Assembly (NCBI GenBank): GCA_030430625.1
Contig: JAUIKL010000014.1
Span: 1 to 36,523 of the forward strand
Origin: Gemmatimonadota bacterium
GTDB lineage: Bacteria; Gemmatimonadota; Gemmatimonadetes; Longimicrobiales; Gaopeijiaceae
Direction: 5' to 3'
DNA length: 36,523 nucleotides
Shown here: in pieces, positions 1 through 8,292 of the stretch
Layout of the letters: every line of letters begins with the position of its first letter
How positions within the stretch are numbered: the stretch's first letter is position 1
Position numbers and translations under genes: made by a program
Notes under the pieces: model-generated
Told to the model about the DNA's origin: nothing
Databases searched by the model: none
The model's input: the letters and a program-made list of their open reading frames with translations, nothing else

Positions 1-546
1 CTGGTCACCCATAACGAGGTTGACCGCCGCATTCTGATGGAGGGCGATCTCGTCGAGGGTCTCCGCGCGCTCCTGATAGAGGACGTAGAGGCCGGTCGAC
101 ATCGGGAGGACGTCACGACCGTCCCGTCCGTTGTGACTCAACGCGACGAGCTCCTCCGGCGCGTCGTACGGCAGCGGCGAGAGCAGCACGCCATCGACCA
201 GGGTGAAGACCGCCGTGTTCACACCGACCCCGAGGGCGAGGGTCCCGACCGCGATCGCCGTGAACGCGGGGTATCGCAGCAGGCCTCGCAGTGCGAGGCG
301 AAGGTCGTTGAGAAGCCCGGTCATCGTCATCGTCTGTCTCCACTCCACGAGGGCATCGATCCAGCAGGTCAGTGTTCGTAGCTGTAGCCGGAGTCGCCGG
401 AAGAAGCCGGGGCGACCATCGGCCTGAAGGCGCTGCCATGCGTAGGCCACCTCGGCCTCCCACTCGCGGCGCCACGCCGCCCGTCGGGCCTCGGGCACCA
501 GCCTCGAGGCTCGGGCGATCGTCCGGAACCCGGGAGGTCGACTCAC
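1..546 (-). CDS. ADOP/MacB-like ABC permease, N-terminal part (runs off left edge)
   Basis: The reading frame is open from a GTG at 546 to the window edge, about 182 residues, with no stop. After about 70 residues of charged N-terminal segment comes a MacB-like permease start: a short amphipathic stretch (LRLALRGLLRYPAFT), then a hydrophobic helix (residues about 90-110, VGTLALGVGVNTAVF) and the pattern LPYDAPEELV. This is the usual beginning of ADOP-family (acidobacterial duplicated orphan permease) inner-membrane proteins, which resemble MacB/FtsX permeases but lack a linked ATPase. The N-terminal extension ahead of the permease core is also typical of ADOP members. Its GTG overlaps the PadR stop (GTGA, 543-546), so the two are translationally coupled. 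The periplasmic domain and remaining membrane segments lie outside the window. The substrate cannot be read from the sequence. Confidence 0.82.
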   Translation of the reverse strand, partial: MSRPPGFRTIARASRLVPEARRAAWRREWEAEVAYAWQRLQADGRPGFFRRLRLQLRTLTCWIDALVEWRQTMTMTGLLNDLRLALRGLLRYPAFTAIAVGTLALGVGVNTAVFTLVDGVLLSPLPYDAPEELVALSHNGRDGRDVLPMSTGLYVLYQERAETLDEIALHQNAAVNLVMGDQ

Positions 547-863
547 GCCGTGCCCGGTTCGGCGCCGAAGATCTTCGGCAGGGTGGGGAAGCGATCGAGC
601 ACCTCTTCGATCGACGCCTCCCCCACGGGTGTCAGGGCGTAGTAGCGACGCTGCGGCCGGTGTTCGGCGCGGGCCTTCGCCTCGTCCTCCCACTGCCCCT
701 CGAGCACACCGCGGCGCTCGAGCCGCCGAAGGATCGGGTAGACCGTTCCGTCGGGTAGTCCCGTCACGTCCATGATGTCGAAGCCGTAGCAGTGCCCCTG
801 TCGAACGGCGAGCAGCACGGCGGCCGTCGGGTACGTCAACGAAAAGAGTCGGCCCATGGTCAC
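543..863 (-). CDS. PadR-family transcriptional regulator
   Basis: This 106-residue protein is nearly all one PadR winged helix domain: an N-terminal helix followed by GHCYGFDIMD, the wing region LPDGTVYPILRRLERRGVLEG, and RRYYALTPVG at about residues 72-81. PadR proteins bind DNA as dimers and commonly repress the gene next to them. Here the neighbour is the overlapping ADOP permease, a very common pairing in Acidobacteria and Gemmatimonadota. The start is either GTG at 863 or ATG at 857; neither has a clear ribosome binding site. A minus-strand TAGGAT element at 872-877 would place the transcript start almost at the start codon, so a leaderless message is possible. Autoregulation is likely by family precedent only. 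Confidence 0.88.
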   Translation of the reverse strand: MTMGRLFSLTYPTAAVLLAVRQGHCYGFDIMDVTGLPDGTVYPILRRLERRGVLEGQWEDEAKARAEHRPQRRYYALTPVGEASIEEVLDRFPTLPKIFGAEPGTA

Positions 864-866
864 AGT

Positions 867-878
867 CTAGAATCCTAG
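867..878. promoter_or_regulatory. Symmetrical CTAG-AATC-CTAG element between divergent genes
   Basis: The 12-bp element reads CTAGAATCCTAG: CTAG arms around a 4-bp centre. It gives a -10-like hexamer on both strands (TAGAAT on plus, TAGGAT on minus), between the PadR gene (minus) and the ArsC-like gene (plus). The inner decamer TAGAATCCTA recurs at 13121-13130 between another divergent gene pair. It may be a bidirectional promoter core, or the PadR operator. Confidence 0.35.
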
Positions 879-954
879 GTAGCCCGTCTCTGGTTATGAT
901 GTGTCCAGCGCGGGAAGCGTTGCCTCCACTTCCCATGGTTTTCGGAGTCGTGTC

Positions 955-1554
955 ATGTCACGGACCGTTGAAGTCGTAGTCGGAAGCGCCGGAGTCCCGG
1001 ACCTGCTCGAACGGGCGGCCGAGCACCTCGGTGTCGAACTCTCGAAGACGTCGGGCGCGGGGAACGAGACCCGCCTCGGTGATGTCGTATTGACGCAGGA
1101 TGCGCCGGATTGGGCCTTCGAGGCCGCTCTGTTGAGAGCGCTCGGTCCTAAGCACCTGCTCTTTTTGTGCGTCGCGAACTCGGCCCGTTCCCAGATCGGA
1201 GAAGGGGTGGCGCGCTCCCTGGCACCGGCCGAGGTGAAGATCTCGTCGGCGGGGTCGGAGCCGACCCGTGTCCGGCCCCAGGCCATCCAGGTGCTCGACG
1301 AGGTCGGGATCGACGCGTCGGGTCACGAGTCGAACGGGGTGGACGAGATCGAGCGGACGGTCGACTCGGTCATCACCCTGTGCGCCGAAGAGGTCTGCCC
1401 GGTCTGGTTGGGGAAGGCTGACCGCCTGCACTGGGGGCTCCCCGACCCGGCCGGCTCGAGTGAGGATCCGGACGAGGAGCTCCAGGCCTTTCGAGATGTC
1501 CGCGACGAGCTGACGCGGCGCCTGCGGGTGCTGTTCGAGGGCGGGCGCGTGTAG
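955..1554 (+). CDS. ArsC-like arsenate reductase (LMW-phosphatase fold) with N-terminal extension
   Basis: This is a 199-residue protein. Residues about 68-197 match thioredoxin-coupled arsenate reductases, which have the low-molecular-weight tyrosine phosphatase fold. The catalytic loop CVANSAR gives CX5R at C72-R78. The two relay cysteines are present at C143 and C148 in VITLCAEEVCPVW, and the acid loop LPDP contains D164. In this family the first Cys attacks arsenate and the other two pass the disulfide to thioredoxin. A phosphatase role is less likely because all three Cys are kept. Residues 1-67 are an extra segment not normal for ArsC and I do not recognise it. The start is ATG 955, with GGAG at 944-947; an in-frame GTG at 901 lacks such a site. 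No arsR or arsenite pump is nearby. Confidence 0.78.
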   Translation: MSRTVEVVVGSAGVPDLLERAAEHLGVELSKTSGAGNETRLGDVVLTQDAPDWAFEAALLRALGPKHLLFLCVANSARSQIGEGVARSLAPAEVKISSAGSEPTRVRPQAIQVLDEVGIDASGHESNGVDEIERTVDSVITLCAEEVCPVWLGKADRLHWGLPDPAGSSEDPDEELQAFRDVRDELTRRLRVLFEGGRV

Positions 1555-1562
1555 CTTCAGCC

Positions 1563-3152
1563 ATGGTGACCAACGCCCGCCCGGTGAAACGGATCCTGTG
1601 GGTCGACGACGAAATCGACCTGCTGAAGCCCCACCTGCTCTTCCTGCAGGCCCGGGGGTACCACGTCGACGCGATCGCGAACGGTGACGACGCTCTCGAG
1701 CTGATGGACGGGGCGCCGTACGACCTCGTTCTGCTCGACGAGCAGATGCCGGGTCGGAGTGGTCTGGAGGTTCTGGAGATCATGCGCCGGGCGGACCCGC
1801 ACCAACGGGTCGTGATGGTCACGAAGTCGGAGGAGGACCACACGATGACCGAGGCGATCGGGCGTCGGGTGGACGACTACCTCGTGAAGCCGACCTCCCC
1901 GCGTCAGGTCCTCTCGGTCGTGACGCGCATCCTCGAGGGGTCCTCCATCCGGCAACAGCGGGTCGCGCAGGACTTCGCGGCACGCTTCGGCGCCCTTTCC
2001 CAGGACGCCGCCCACGCGCGTACGCCGACGGAGTTCGCAGAGGTGTACGCCGAACTGGTCGACTGGCAGCTCCGTCTCCGCGACGCGGGGGAGGCGGGGC
2101 TGCTCGACTCGGTCCATGCGATTCTCGTCGACCTGCGCCGCGACTTCGGGGCGATGGTCATGCGCGAGTACCCGGGCTGGGTCGACGACGCCCCGGATCG
2201 TCCGCGTCTCTCGGTGGACCTCGTCCGCGAGTTTCTGCTGCCGCGGCTCGGCCAGGATCCGGTCTACTTCGTCGTGCTCGACTGCATGCGGCTGGATCAG
2301 TGGAAGGCGATCGCACCTCTGCTGGCCGAGTACTTCGAGATCGAGGAAACGCTGCACTACTCGATCCTGCCTACGGCCACACCGTACGCGCGCAACGCGA
2401 TCTTCTCGGGTCTGTACCCCGACCAGATCGCCCAGCGCCGACCGTCGTGGTGGGACGGCTCCGACGACGAGGGCAGTCTGAACTCGTTCGAGGACGAGCT
2501 GCTGGCGGAGCAGCTCCAGCGTCTCACCGGTCGGGACGTGCCGGTTCACTACGAGAAGATCTTTTCGGACCGCCAGGGTGAGCAGGTGCGCGGCCGTGTG
2601 AACTCGGCGGCCAAGACACCGGGTGCCGTGATCGCGATGGTCTTCAACTTCGTGGACCTCATGACGCACGGTCGGTCGGAGTCCCCGATCCTCATGGAGG
2701 TGGCCCGGGACGAGGCCGCACTGCGCGACCTGACACGTTCGTGGTTCGAGCGCTCCACGGCCTTCGACGTCCTGCAGCAGGCAGCCCGGCGTGGACACCG
2801 GGTCATCCTCACGACGGACCACGGCTCGATCCTTTGCCAGCGGCCGTCCACGGTGTTCGCACGGCGCGACGCCACGAGCAACCTGCGCTACAAGTTCGGG
2901 CAGGACCTCCGGGCGGAGCAGGCGGACACCGCGTACGCCACGAGGGACGAAACCGACCTCCGCCTCCCGTCCGGCCGCCTCGGGATGTCGTACCTCGTCG
3001 CGCTCGACGACTACTTCTTCGTCTATCCGACGAAGCTCCGCGAGTACCAGGCGCGCTACCGTAACTCCTTCCTGCACGGCGGCATCTCCCCCGAGGAGAT
3101 GATCGTTCCGGTCGTGAGCCTGACGCCGCGGAGCGCGCGAGCGCTCGACTGA
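1563..3152 (+). CDS. porX: PorX-like response regulator with PglZ/alkaline-phosphatase-superfamily output domain
   Basis: This 529-residue protein has a receiver domain at about 1-125, with acidic pocket D15/D16, phospho-acceptor D59, T87 and K109. A helical linker follows at about 130-225, then a PglZ domain at about 230-520. Metal-site residues of the alkaline phosphatase superfamily are visible: D240 in VVLDCMRLDQW, the nucleophile region LPTATPYARNAIFSG (T271/T273), D365 and H369, D419-H420 in TTDHGS, and H505 in FLHGGISPEE. This is the architecture of PorX, which with the kinase PorY controls type IX secretion in Bacteroidota and whose PglZ domain is reported to act on oligonucleotides. 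No PorY kinase lies in the window. It starts nine bases after the ArsC-like stop and ends two bases before the ABC exporter, so it probably shares their transcript. Whether T9SS exists here is unknown. Confidence 0.88.
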   Translation: MVTNARPVKRILWVDDEIDLLKPHLLFLQARGYHVDAIANGDDALELMDGAPYDLVLLDEQMPGRSGLEVLEIMRRADPHQRVVMVTKSEEDHTMTEAIGRRVDDYLVKPTSPRQVLSVVTRILEGSSIRQQRVAQDFAARFGALSQDAAHARTPTEFAEVYAELVDWQLRLRDAGEAGLLDSVHAILVDLRRDFGAMVMREYPGWVDDAPDRPRLSVDLVREFLLPRLGQDPVYFVVLDCMRLDQWKAIAPLLAEYFEIEETLHYSILPTATPYARNAIFSGLYPDQIAQRRPSWWDGSDDEGSLNSFEDELLAEQLQRLTGRDVPVHYEKIFSDRQGEQVRGRVNSAAKTPGAVIAMVFNFVDLMTHGRSESPILMEVARDEAALRDLTRSWFERSTAFDVLQQAARRGHRVILTTDHGSILCQRPSTVFARRDATSNLRYKFGQDLRAEQADTAYATRDETDLRLPSGRLGMSYLVALDDYFFVYPTKLREYQARYRNSFLHGGISPEEMIVPVVSLTPRSARALD

Positions 3153-3154
3153 TC

Positions 3155-4963
3155 GTGGGGTCGTACGCCCGCATTGCCGGCTATGTCCGTCCGCACGGCG
3201 GGTCCGTCGTGCTGGCCGTGCTCGCCGCGGCTCTCTACGCCCTCTTCGACACCGCGGCGTACGTCCTCCTGATCCCCTTCGTCGACGCGGTCTTCGTCGG
3301 AGGGGGTGCGTCCCACGCGAGCGTCGGCAACCGGATCGAGGGTCTGCTGAACGCCACGGTGTACCGGTGGGTGGATCTGGACGCAGACCCCCTTCAGGCC
3401 ATCGGACTCATCATCGTCCTCATCGTCTCGACCTTCCTGGCCAAGAACGTCTTCGGCTTCGCGCGGTCGTACCTCCTGGCGCGGGCGGAGCAGGGGGTGA
3501 ACCGGGACCTCCGACGCGAGGTGTACGACCACCTCCTGGAGCTGGACCTGGCGTACTACGCCCGCACCCGCACGGGGCAGGTCGTGAACCGGCTCACGAC
3601 CGAGGTCGAGCACTTCCGCACGCTGGTGACACGTGAGCTGTCCAAGCTGGTCGGTGCGGGGTTCGAGTTTGCGGTGGCCTTCTCCGCCATGCTCCTGATT
3701 TCGTGGAAGCTGACGCTGGCGGCGTTCGTGGTGATCCCCGCAGCGATGGCGATCTGGGGTCCTCTCGTCGGCGTGCTGCGGCGGCGGGACCGCCAGGTGC
3801 TCCACCTCGGCGGTGAGGTGGCGGCACACGTCGAAGAGACGTTGTCGGGGATCCGGCTCGTGAAGGCGTCGTCCGCCGAGGGCCGGGAGCGAACACGCTT
3901 CCGGGCACTGACCGAAGAGTACTTCGAGCGCTTTTTGCGTGCGGAGGTCGCGCGTTCGTTCGCAGCGCCGATGACCGAGATGTTGGCTGCGGCCGGGACG
4001 GTGGTCCTGCTCTGGTTCGGTGCGCGCCTCGTCGTCTCCGGTGAGATGACGGGCCCCCAGTTCGTGGGCTTCCTCGGTCTCTCCCTGAAGCTGTACGCGC
4101 CGGTGAAGAACGTGGCCAAGTTCCCGGCGATCGCGCAGCCCGGGCTCGTGGCCGCGGAGCGGATCTTCGAGTTGCTCGACACGGAGCCGACGATCGTCGA
4201 TCGACCCGGGGCCCGCCCGCTCTCCTCCTTCGACGACCGCATCGACTTTTGTTCGGTGTCGTTCGCGTACGGGGACGATCCGGTGCTGACCGACATCGAC
4301 TTCACCGTACCGAAGGGGTCGGTCGTCGCGCTCGTCGGGCCGAGCGGTGCCGGGAAGACGACGATCGTCGACCTCCTGGCCCGCTTCTTCGACCCGACGA
4401 GCGGATCGGTGAGCATCGACGGTGTCGATGTGCGCGACCTCGAAGCGCATTCGCTGCGCGCGCGGCTCGGGATCGTCTCCCAGGAAACGATCCTCTTCCA
4501 CGACACGGTCCGTGCGAACATCGCGTACGCGCGCCCCACCGCCACCGGCGGTGAGATCGCGGAGGCGGTGCGCGCCGCCCATGCGGAGGACTTCATCGCG
4601 CGCCTGCCGCTGGGGCTCGACACGGTGATCGGCGAGCGGGGTGTCCAGCTGTCGGGTGGAGAGCGTCAGCGCGTGGCGATTGCCCGAGCCCTCCTGCTCG
4701 ACCCTCCGATCCTCGTTCTCGACGAGGCCACGAGTGCGCTCGACTCGGAGTCCGAGCGGCAGATCCAGGGGGCGATCGAGGAGTTGTTGGAGGGCCGCAC
4801 CGTCCTCGTCGTGGCGCACCGCCTGTCCACCGTTCAACGAGCCGATCAGATCCTGGTCATCGACGGCGGGCGGATCGTCGAACGCGGGGACCACGGCACG
4901 CTGATGGCTCGGTCCGGCCTGTACCGAAGGCTGCACGACCTCCAGTTCGCGCCGGCGGAATGA
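3155..4963 (+). CDS. MsbA-like lipid/multidrug ABC exporter (fused membrane and ATPase domains)
   Basis: This 602-residue half-transporter has a six-helix exporter membrane domain at about 1-320. A nucleotide-binding domain at about 345-595 has Walker A GPSGAGKTT (around 395-403), ABC signature LSGGERQR (around 499-506), Walker B ILVLDEATSALD (around 519-530) and H-loop VVAHRLS (around 551-557). It would work as an inner-membrane homodimer. The LpxL-like acyltransferase gene overlaps its stop by 4 bp (ATGA), which favours a role in flipping lipid A-core, like MsbA, over drug export. The GTG start at 3155 has no obvious ribosome binding site and follows the porX stop by two bases, consistent with coupling. 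The family is certain; the substrate is inferred from context. Confidence 0.9.
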   Translation: MGSYARIAGYVRPHGGSVVLAVLAAALYALFDTAAYVLLIPFVDAVFVGGGASHASVGNRIEGLLNATVYRWVDLDADPLQAIGLIIVLIVSTFLAKNVFGFARSYLLARAEQGVNRDLRREVYDHLLELDLAYYARTRTGQVVNRLTTEVEHFRTLVTRELSKLVGAGFEFAVAFSAMLLISWKLTLAAFVVIPAAMAIWGPLVGVLRRRDRQVLHLGGEVAAHVEETLSGIRLVKASSAEGRERTRFRALTEEYFERFLRAEVARSFAAPMTEMLAAAGTVVLLWFGARLVVSGEMTGPQFVGFLGLSLKLYAPVKNVAKFPAIAQPGLVAAERIFELLDTEPTIVDRPGARPLSSFDDRIDFCSVSFAYGDDPVLTDIDFTVPKGSVVALVGPSGAGKTTIVDLLARFFDPTSGSVSIDGVDVRDLEAHSLRARLGIVSQETILFHDTVRANIAYARPTATGGEIAEAVRAAHAEDFIARLPLGLDTVIGERGVQLSGGERQRVAIARALLLDPPILVLDEATSALDSESERQIQGAIEELLEGRTVLVVAHRLSTVQRADQILVIDGGRIVERGDHGTLMARSGLYRRLHDLQFAPAE

Positions 4964-5862
4964 GTCTGCGGCACAGGGCCGAGCACCTGGCCTTCGTGCT
5001 CGTGCGGGCCAAGTGGCGCCTCCTCCCCGAGTCGTGGGCCGCGCGTACGGGTTCGTTCGTCGGTTGGCTGGCCGGTGTGGTCCTCCGCGTGCGTCGATCG
5101 GATGTCGATGCCCACCTCGACATCGCCTTCCCCGAGCGGGACCCGACGTGGAAGAGGCGGGTGGCCGTGCAGAGCTATCGGCACCTCGGACGGGAGGCGG
5201 CCACCCTCTTCCGGATGGTCCGCTGGCGGCCGGACGACATCGTCGAGCGCGTGACCTTCGAGGACTTCGACGAGGTCGACGAGGCCGTGCGTTCGGGTCG
5301 GGGAGTCGTCGTCCTCACCGCACACCTCGGCAACTGGGAGGTGGCGGGCGCAGCGCTGGCCGCGCGCGGCTACCCGATCGACGTCGTGGGAAAGGGGATG
5401 TCGAACCCCCTCTTCGAGGCCGAGCTGGATCGGACACGCGCGGGACTGGGTCTGTCGGTGATCCCGATGGGAGAGGCACCGCGCGAGGTGCTTCGCTCTC
5501 TCGAACAGGGGCGGGTGGCGGCTCTGCTCGGAGACCAGAACGCACACAGGGGCGGGGTCTTCCTTCCCTTCTTCGGTCGGATGGCTGCCACGCACCGCGG
5601 CCCCGCGCTCTTCGCGCTCCGCAAGGACGTGCCGGTCTTCGTGGGCTTCGCCGTCCGCGCCGGGAGGGCTCCGGCCGCGTACACACTCCGCGCGCACCGG
5701 CTGGATGTGGAACGGACCGGGGACCTCGATGCCGATACGGAACGCCTGCTGATGGCGTACCACCGGATCCTCGAGGGGGCGATCCGGGACTGGCCGGAGC
5801 AGTACTTCTGGCAACACCGGCGCTGGAAGACGCGCCCTCCGGAGGAGAACGGCCCCCGCTGA
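4960..5862 (+). CDS. LpxL/LpxM (HtrB)-family Kdo2-lipid A acyltransferase
   Basis: This 300-residue protein belongs to the lysophospholipid acyltransferase family that adds secondary acyl chains to lipid A. The signature HLGNWE (residues 122-127) carries the catalytic His and Glu of the HX4D/E motif. Other landmarks are an N-terminal hydrophobic stretch (about 24-43), LLGDQNAHRGGVFLPFFG in the middle, and the C-terminal ending WPEQYFWQHRRWK seen in LpxL/LpxM homologues. The family acts at the cytoplasmic face of the inner membrane. It overlaps the exporter gene by ATGA (4960-4963), so acylation and export of lipid A are probably co-expressed. Which secondary position it acylates cannot be told. 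Confidence 0.9.
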   Translation: MSLRHRAEHLAFVLVRAKWRLLPESWAARTGSFVGWLAGVVLRVRRSDVDAHLDIAFPERDPTWKRRVAVQSYRHLGREAATLFRMVRWRPDDIVERVTFEDFDEVDEAVRSGRGVVVLTAHLGNWEVAGAALAARGYPIDVVGKGMSNPLFEAELDRTRAGLGLSVIPMGEAPREVLRSLEQGRVAALLGDQNAHRGGVFLPFFGRMAATHRGPALFALRKDVPVFVGFAVRAGRAPAAYTLRAHRLDVERTGDLDADTERLLMAYHRILEGAIRDWPEQYFWQHRRWKTRPPEENGPR

Positions 5863-5931
5863 CAGTGGATCGGGTCGTGGTTGACCCACCGCGGCGAACC
5901 CGGACCCCCTGAGGAACAGCGCCGGGGACGC

Positions 5932-5937
5932 TAGGTT
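5932..5937 (+). promoter_or_regulatory. Possible -10 element upstream of the glycosyltransferase gene
   Basis: The 140-bp gap 5863-6002 is the only sizeable break in the plus-strand run of LPS genes. It holds TAGGTTA at 5932-5938, also seen at 14055-14061 in another gap. A TTGACC at 5880-5885 sits inside a short hairpin (GGGTC/GACCC) but is too far away to be its -35. Weak evidence only. Confidence 0.22.
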
Positions 5938-6002
5938 ATTACGCTCTCCACGATCCGCGTGGCGCAGGTTGCGCGGATACCACCCGAACTCGTTACAGAA
6001 CC

Positions 6003-6752
6003 GTGATTTACGTCTGCATCCCCACGCGCAACGAGGCCGAAACGATCGGCGTTCTCCTATGGAAGACGCGCAAGGCGATCGGCGAGTTCGGTCGGGACTA
6101 TCGTGTGATCGTGCATGACGACGCGTCCACGGACGGGACGGCGCAGGTCCTGCACCGCTACCGGACCTCCGTGCCGCTGACGGTTCTGCGCTCCGACACC
6201 CGCATCGGGTACGGGCGCTCGGTGGAGAAGCTGCTTCGCTACGTCCACGATGAGGCGACGTATCCGAAGCGTGACTGTGCTGTCGTGATGCAGGCCGACT
6301 TTTCGGAGTCGCCGGACGACGTGGTGTCGCTGGTGAAGATCCTCGAAGGGGGCGCCGACATCGTGGCCAGTGACATCTCCGAGCAGGAGCTGCCCGTACG
6401 CGGGATGCGGATCGTTCGATGGGCCGTCGATCGCTACCTCGGCAAGATCGAGGAGGGCGCACCGGTTCGTGACCCGATGGCCGGACTTCGGGCGTACCGG
6501 TTGATCGTCCTCAAGAAGGCGCTCCGGGATCGGCCGGAGGAGCTGCCGTTGATCCGTTGTGATGGCTGGGCTGCCAACGTCGAGCTGCTCGGCGCTCTCG
6601 CCCCGCACGCGCGTCGCATTGCCGAAGTACCGACGGAGCTCCGCTTCGACCTACAGGCCCGCCCGTCCCGCTTCCGTACCTGGAAGACACTGGTCGGGCT
6701 GGCTCGTCTCCCGGGTACGATCTGGAGATCGCCCGGTCCGGAGGCCGCATGA
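6003..6752 (+). CDS. Family 2 glycosyltransferase (GT-A fold)
   Basis: This 249-residue soluble GT2 protein starts directly with the nucleotide-sugar binding strand IYVCIPTRNEAETIGVLL, has the conserved HDDASTDGT acidic motif at about residues 38-46, and a QADFSES segment at about 98-104 in the DxD-like position. Distant dolichyl-phosphate-mannose-synthase-like transferases look similar, but there are no C-terminal membrane helices. The start is GTG at 6003. Its stop overlaps the next gene by ATGA (6749-6752). Because it lies between lipid A and LPS core genes, it most likely transfers a sugar to a lipid-linked or core acceptor; donor and acceptor are not readable. Confidence 0.85.
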   Translation: MIYVCIPTRNEAETIGVLLWKTRKAIGEFGRDYRVIVHDDASTDGTAQVLHRYRTSVPLTVLRSDTRIGYGRSVEKLLRYVHDEATYPKRDCAVVMQADFSESPDDVVSLVKILEGGADIVASDISEQELPVRGMRIVRWAVDRYLGKIEEGAPVRDPMAGLRAYRLIVLKKALRDRPEELPLIRCDGWAANVELLGALAPHARRIAEVPTELRFDLQARPSRFRTWKTLVGLARLPGTIWRSPGPEAA

Positions 6753-7687
6753 AGATCCTGACCCGTGTGTTGACGCTTTCGGCGCTGACGGCCGGGCTCG
6801 TAAGCCCCGCGGTCGCGCAGGACCCGACCGAACGGGACATCCTGGTCGACTCGCTGCGCACGACGTGGCCCGTCTCGGACGGGGTCGTCTCCTTCACCGC
6901 GGACGAGGTCGAGGTCGACCCCTTCGCGGCACGCGCGCCCTTCGGACCCGGCGAGCACCTCGTCTACAAGGTGAAGGTCGGCATCTTCGGCGTGGGTGAG
7001 GGCTACATGGCCGTCACCGGTGTCGAGGACCACGAGGAGAACCCCTCGTACAAAGTGGAGATGGCGATCCACGGCAGCCTCGGTCCGGCCAAGCTGAACG
7101 ACGTGTACCAGAGCTGGCTCGACGTCACGACGCTGCAGACGTGGCGGTACGTCCGTGACGTCGACCAGGTCGGCTACCAGAGCTACCGGCACTGGCAGTT
7201 CTTCCCGGAGCGGATGCGGTGGGAGCGTCAGGACAACGACGAAGCCGGCGACCTCGGTTCGGCTCTCCCGTTGGACGAGATCGCCTTCATCTACTTCATC
7301 CGCACGCTGCCTCTCGAGGTCGGGAAGTCGTACACGTACAATCGGTACTTCAAGGACGACGGGAACCCGGTGACGGTCCGTGTACTGCGTCGCGACCAGC
7401 GTGAGGTCGAGGGCGTACACTACAACACGATCGTGATCGCTCCGGAGATCCAGACGGACGGGCTCTTTGCCGAGGGCGGCGGGGCCGAGATCCACCTGAC
7501 CGACGACGAGCGGCGGATTCCGGTCTACGTGAAGTCCGATCTGCCGAACTTCCCGGGGTCACTCACACTCCACCTCCGGTCGGTGCAGAGCGGCCACCCG
7601 CTCCACCCCGAGTCCCGCGCGACGGCCGTGGCCGCAGCCCGTGCCGCCGACGCCGCGAGCCAGGGAGGCAGCGGCAACGAGCGGTGA
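6749..7687 (+). CDS. DUF3108 family exported protein
   Basis: This 312-residue protein has a clear signal peptide: K-R near the N-terminus, a hydrophobic core LTLSALTAGLVSPA, and a likely signal peptidase I site after AVAQ (around residue 24). The body matches DUF3108: PFGPGEHLVYKVKVGIFGVG, then repeated beta strands of the type YQSYRHWQFFPERMRWERQ, and PVYVKSDLPNFPGSLTLHL near the end. DUF3108 proteins are periplasmic or outer-membrane-associated beta-rich proteins without an established reaction. The C-terminal 35 residues are Ala-rich and low complexity. It overlaps the glycosyltransferase upstream and the methyltransferase-like gene downstream (both by 4 bp), so all three act as one translational unit, presumably in envelope biology. 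Confidence 0.8.
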   Translation: MKILTRVLTLSALTAGLVSPAVAQDPTERDILVDSLRTTWPVSDGVVSFTADEVEVDPFAARAPFGPGEHLVYKVKVGIFGVGEGYMAVTGVEDHEENPSYKVEMAIHGSLGPAKLNDVYQSWLDVTTLQTWRYVRDVDQVGYQSYRHWQFFPERMRWERQDNDEAGDLGSALPLDEIAFIYFIRTLPLEVGKSYTYNRYFKDDGNPVTVRVLRRDQREVEGVHYNTIVIAPEIQTDGLFAEGGGAEIHLTDDERRIPVYVKSDLPNFPGSLTLHLRSVQSGHPLHPESRATAVAAARAADAASQGGSGNER

Positions 7688-8292
7688 GGCCGACGCTCAG
7701 GAAGATCCGCCTCCGGGCGGTCTGGCTGATCGTCGTCCCCTTCTTCCTTTTCGCCCGACCCACGACGGCGTCGATTGTCGTGGGTTCGGTCATTGCCTTG
7801 CTCGGGCTCGCCCTGCGCGGGTGGGCGGCCGGCACGATTCACAAGGACGAGCACCTCACCGTCTCGGGTCCGTACGCCCACCTCCGACACCCCCTCTATG
7901 TGGGGAGTCTGGCGCTCGGGATCGGGGTGACGGTCGCCGGTGGGTCGTGGATCTGGCCCACCCTCTTCCTCCTCTTCTACGGCGCGGTCTACACCCGCGT
8001 CATGCAGGAGGAGGGGCGGAGGTTGGGCGAACTCTTTCCCGCGGACTTCCCGAGCTACAGCGCCGAGGTCCCGGCCCTGGTGCCCCGGCTTCGGCCGTAC
8101 GTGGGCCCGACGCGTCCGGCTGCGGCCTCGCCGGCGCGAACGGCATCCAGCGCCTCGCCGGCGCCGACCACGACCGCCCGCTTCGCGTGGCGCCAGTACC
8201 GTCGCAACCGTGAGTGGGAGGCCGCGCTGGGAACGGCGGCGGCGTTCGCGCTGCTCGCGGTGAAGGGGTGGCTCGGCTCGGGGACCCTCTAG
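7684..8292 (+). CDS. Isoprenylcysteine carboxyl methyltransferase (ICMT/PEMT)-like membrane protein
   Basis: This 202-residue integral membrane protein has hydrophobic segments at about 11-25, 30-48, 70-88 and 89-105, and a final one near 178-195. The family signature GPYAHLRHPLYVG (around 62-74) is the S-adenosylmethionine-binding HP motif, followed by the cytosolic EEGRRLGELFPADFPSY segment, as in ICMT/NnrU-type bacterial methyltransferases. Residues about 140-170 are an Ala/Pro/Thr-rich linker before an extra C-terminal helix not usual in the family. GTG start, overlapping the DUF3108 stop (GTGA, 7684-7687). It probably methylates a lipid or isoprenoid-type substrate. Its stop TAG shares the palindrome CTAG (8289-8292) with the stop of the convergent next gene. 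Confidence 0.8.
   Translation: MRPTLRKIRLRAVWLIVVPFFLFARPTTASIVVGSVIALLGLALRGWAAGTIHKDEHLTVSGPYAHLRHPLYVGSLALGIGVTVAGGSWIWPTLFLLFYGAVYTRVMQEEGRRLGELFPADFPSYSAEVPALVPRLRPYVGPTRPAAASPARTASSASPAPTTTARFAWRQYRRNREWEAALGTAAAFALLAVKGWLGSGTL

Noticed and set aside
3056-4936. Long open frame on the minus strand opposite the ABC exporter (626 codons)
   Set aside because: Arg/His/Asp-rich, no conserved motifs, exactly antisense to a textbook ABC exporter; a by-product of high third-position GC. The same holds for 1557-3077, 7525-9666 and 31061-33043 on the minus strand.
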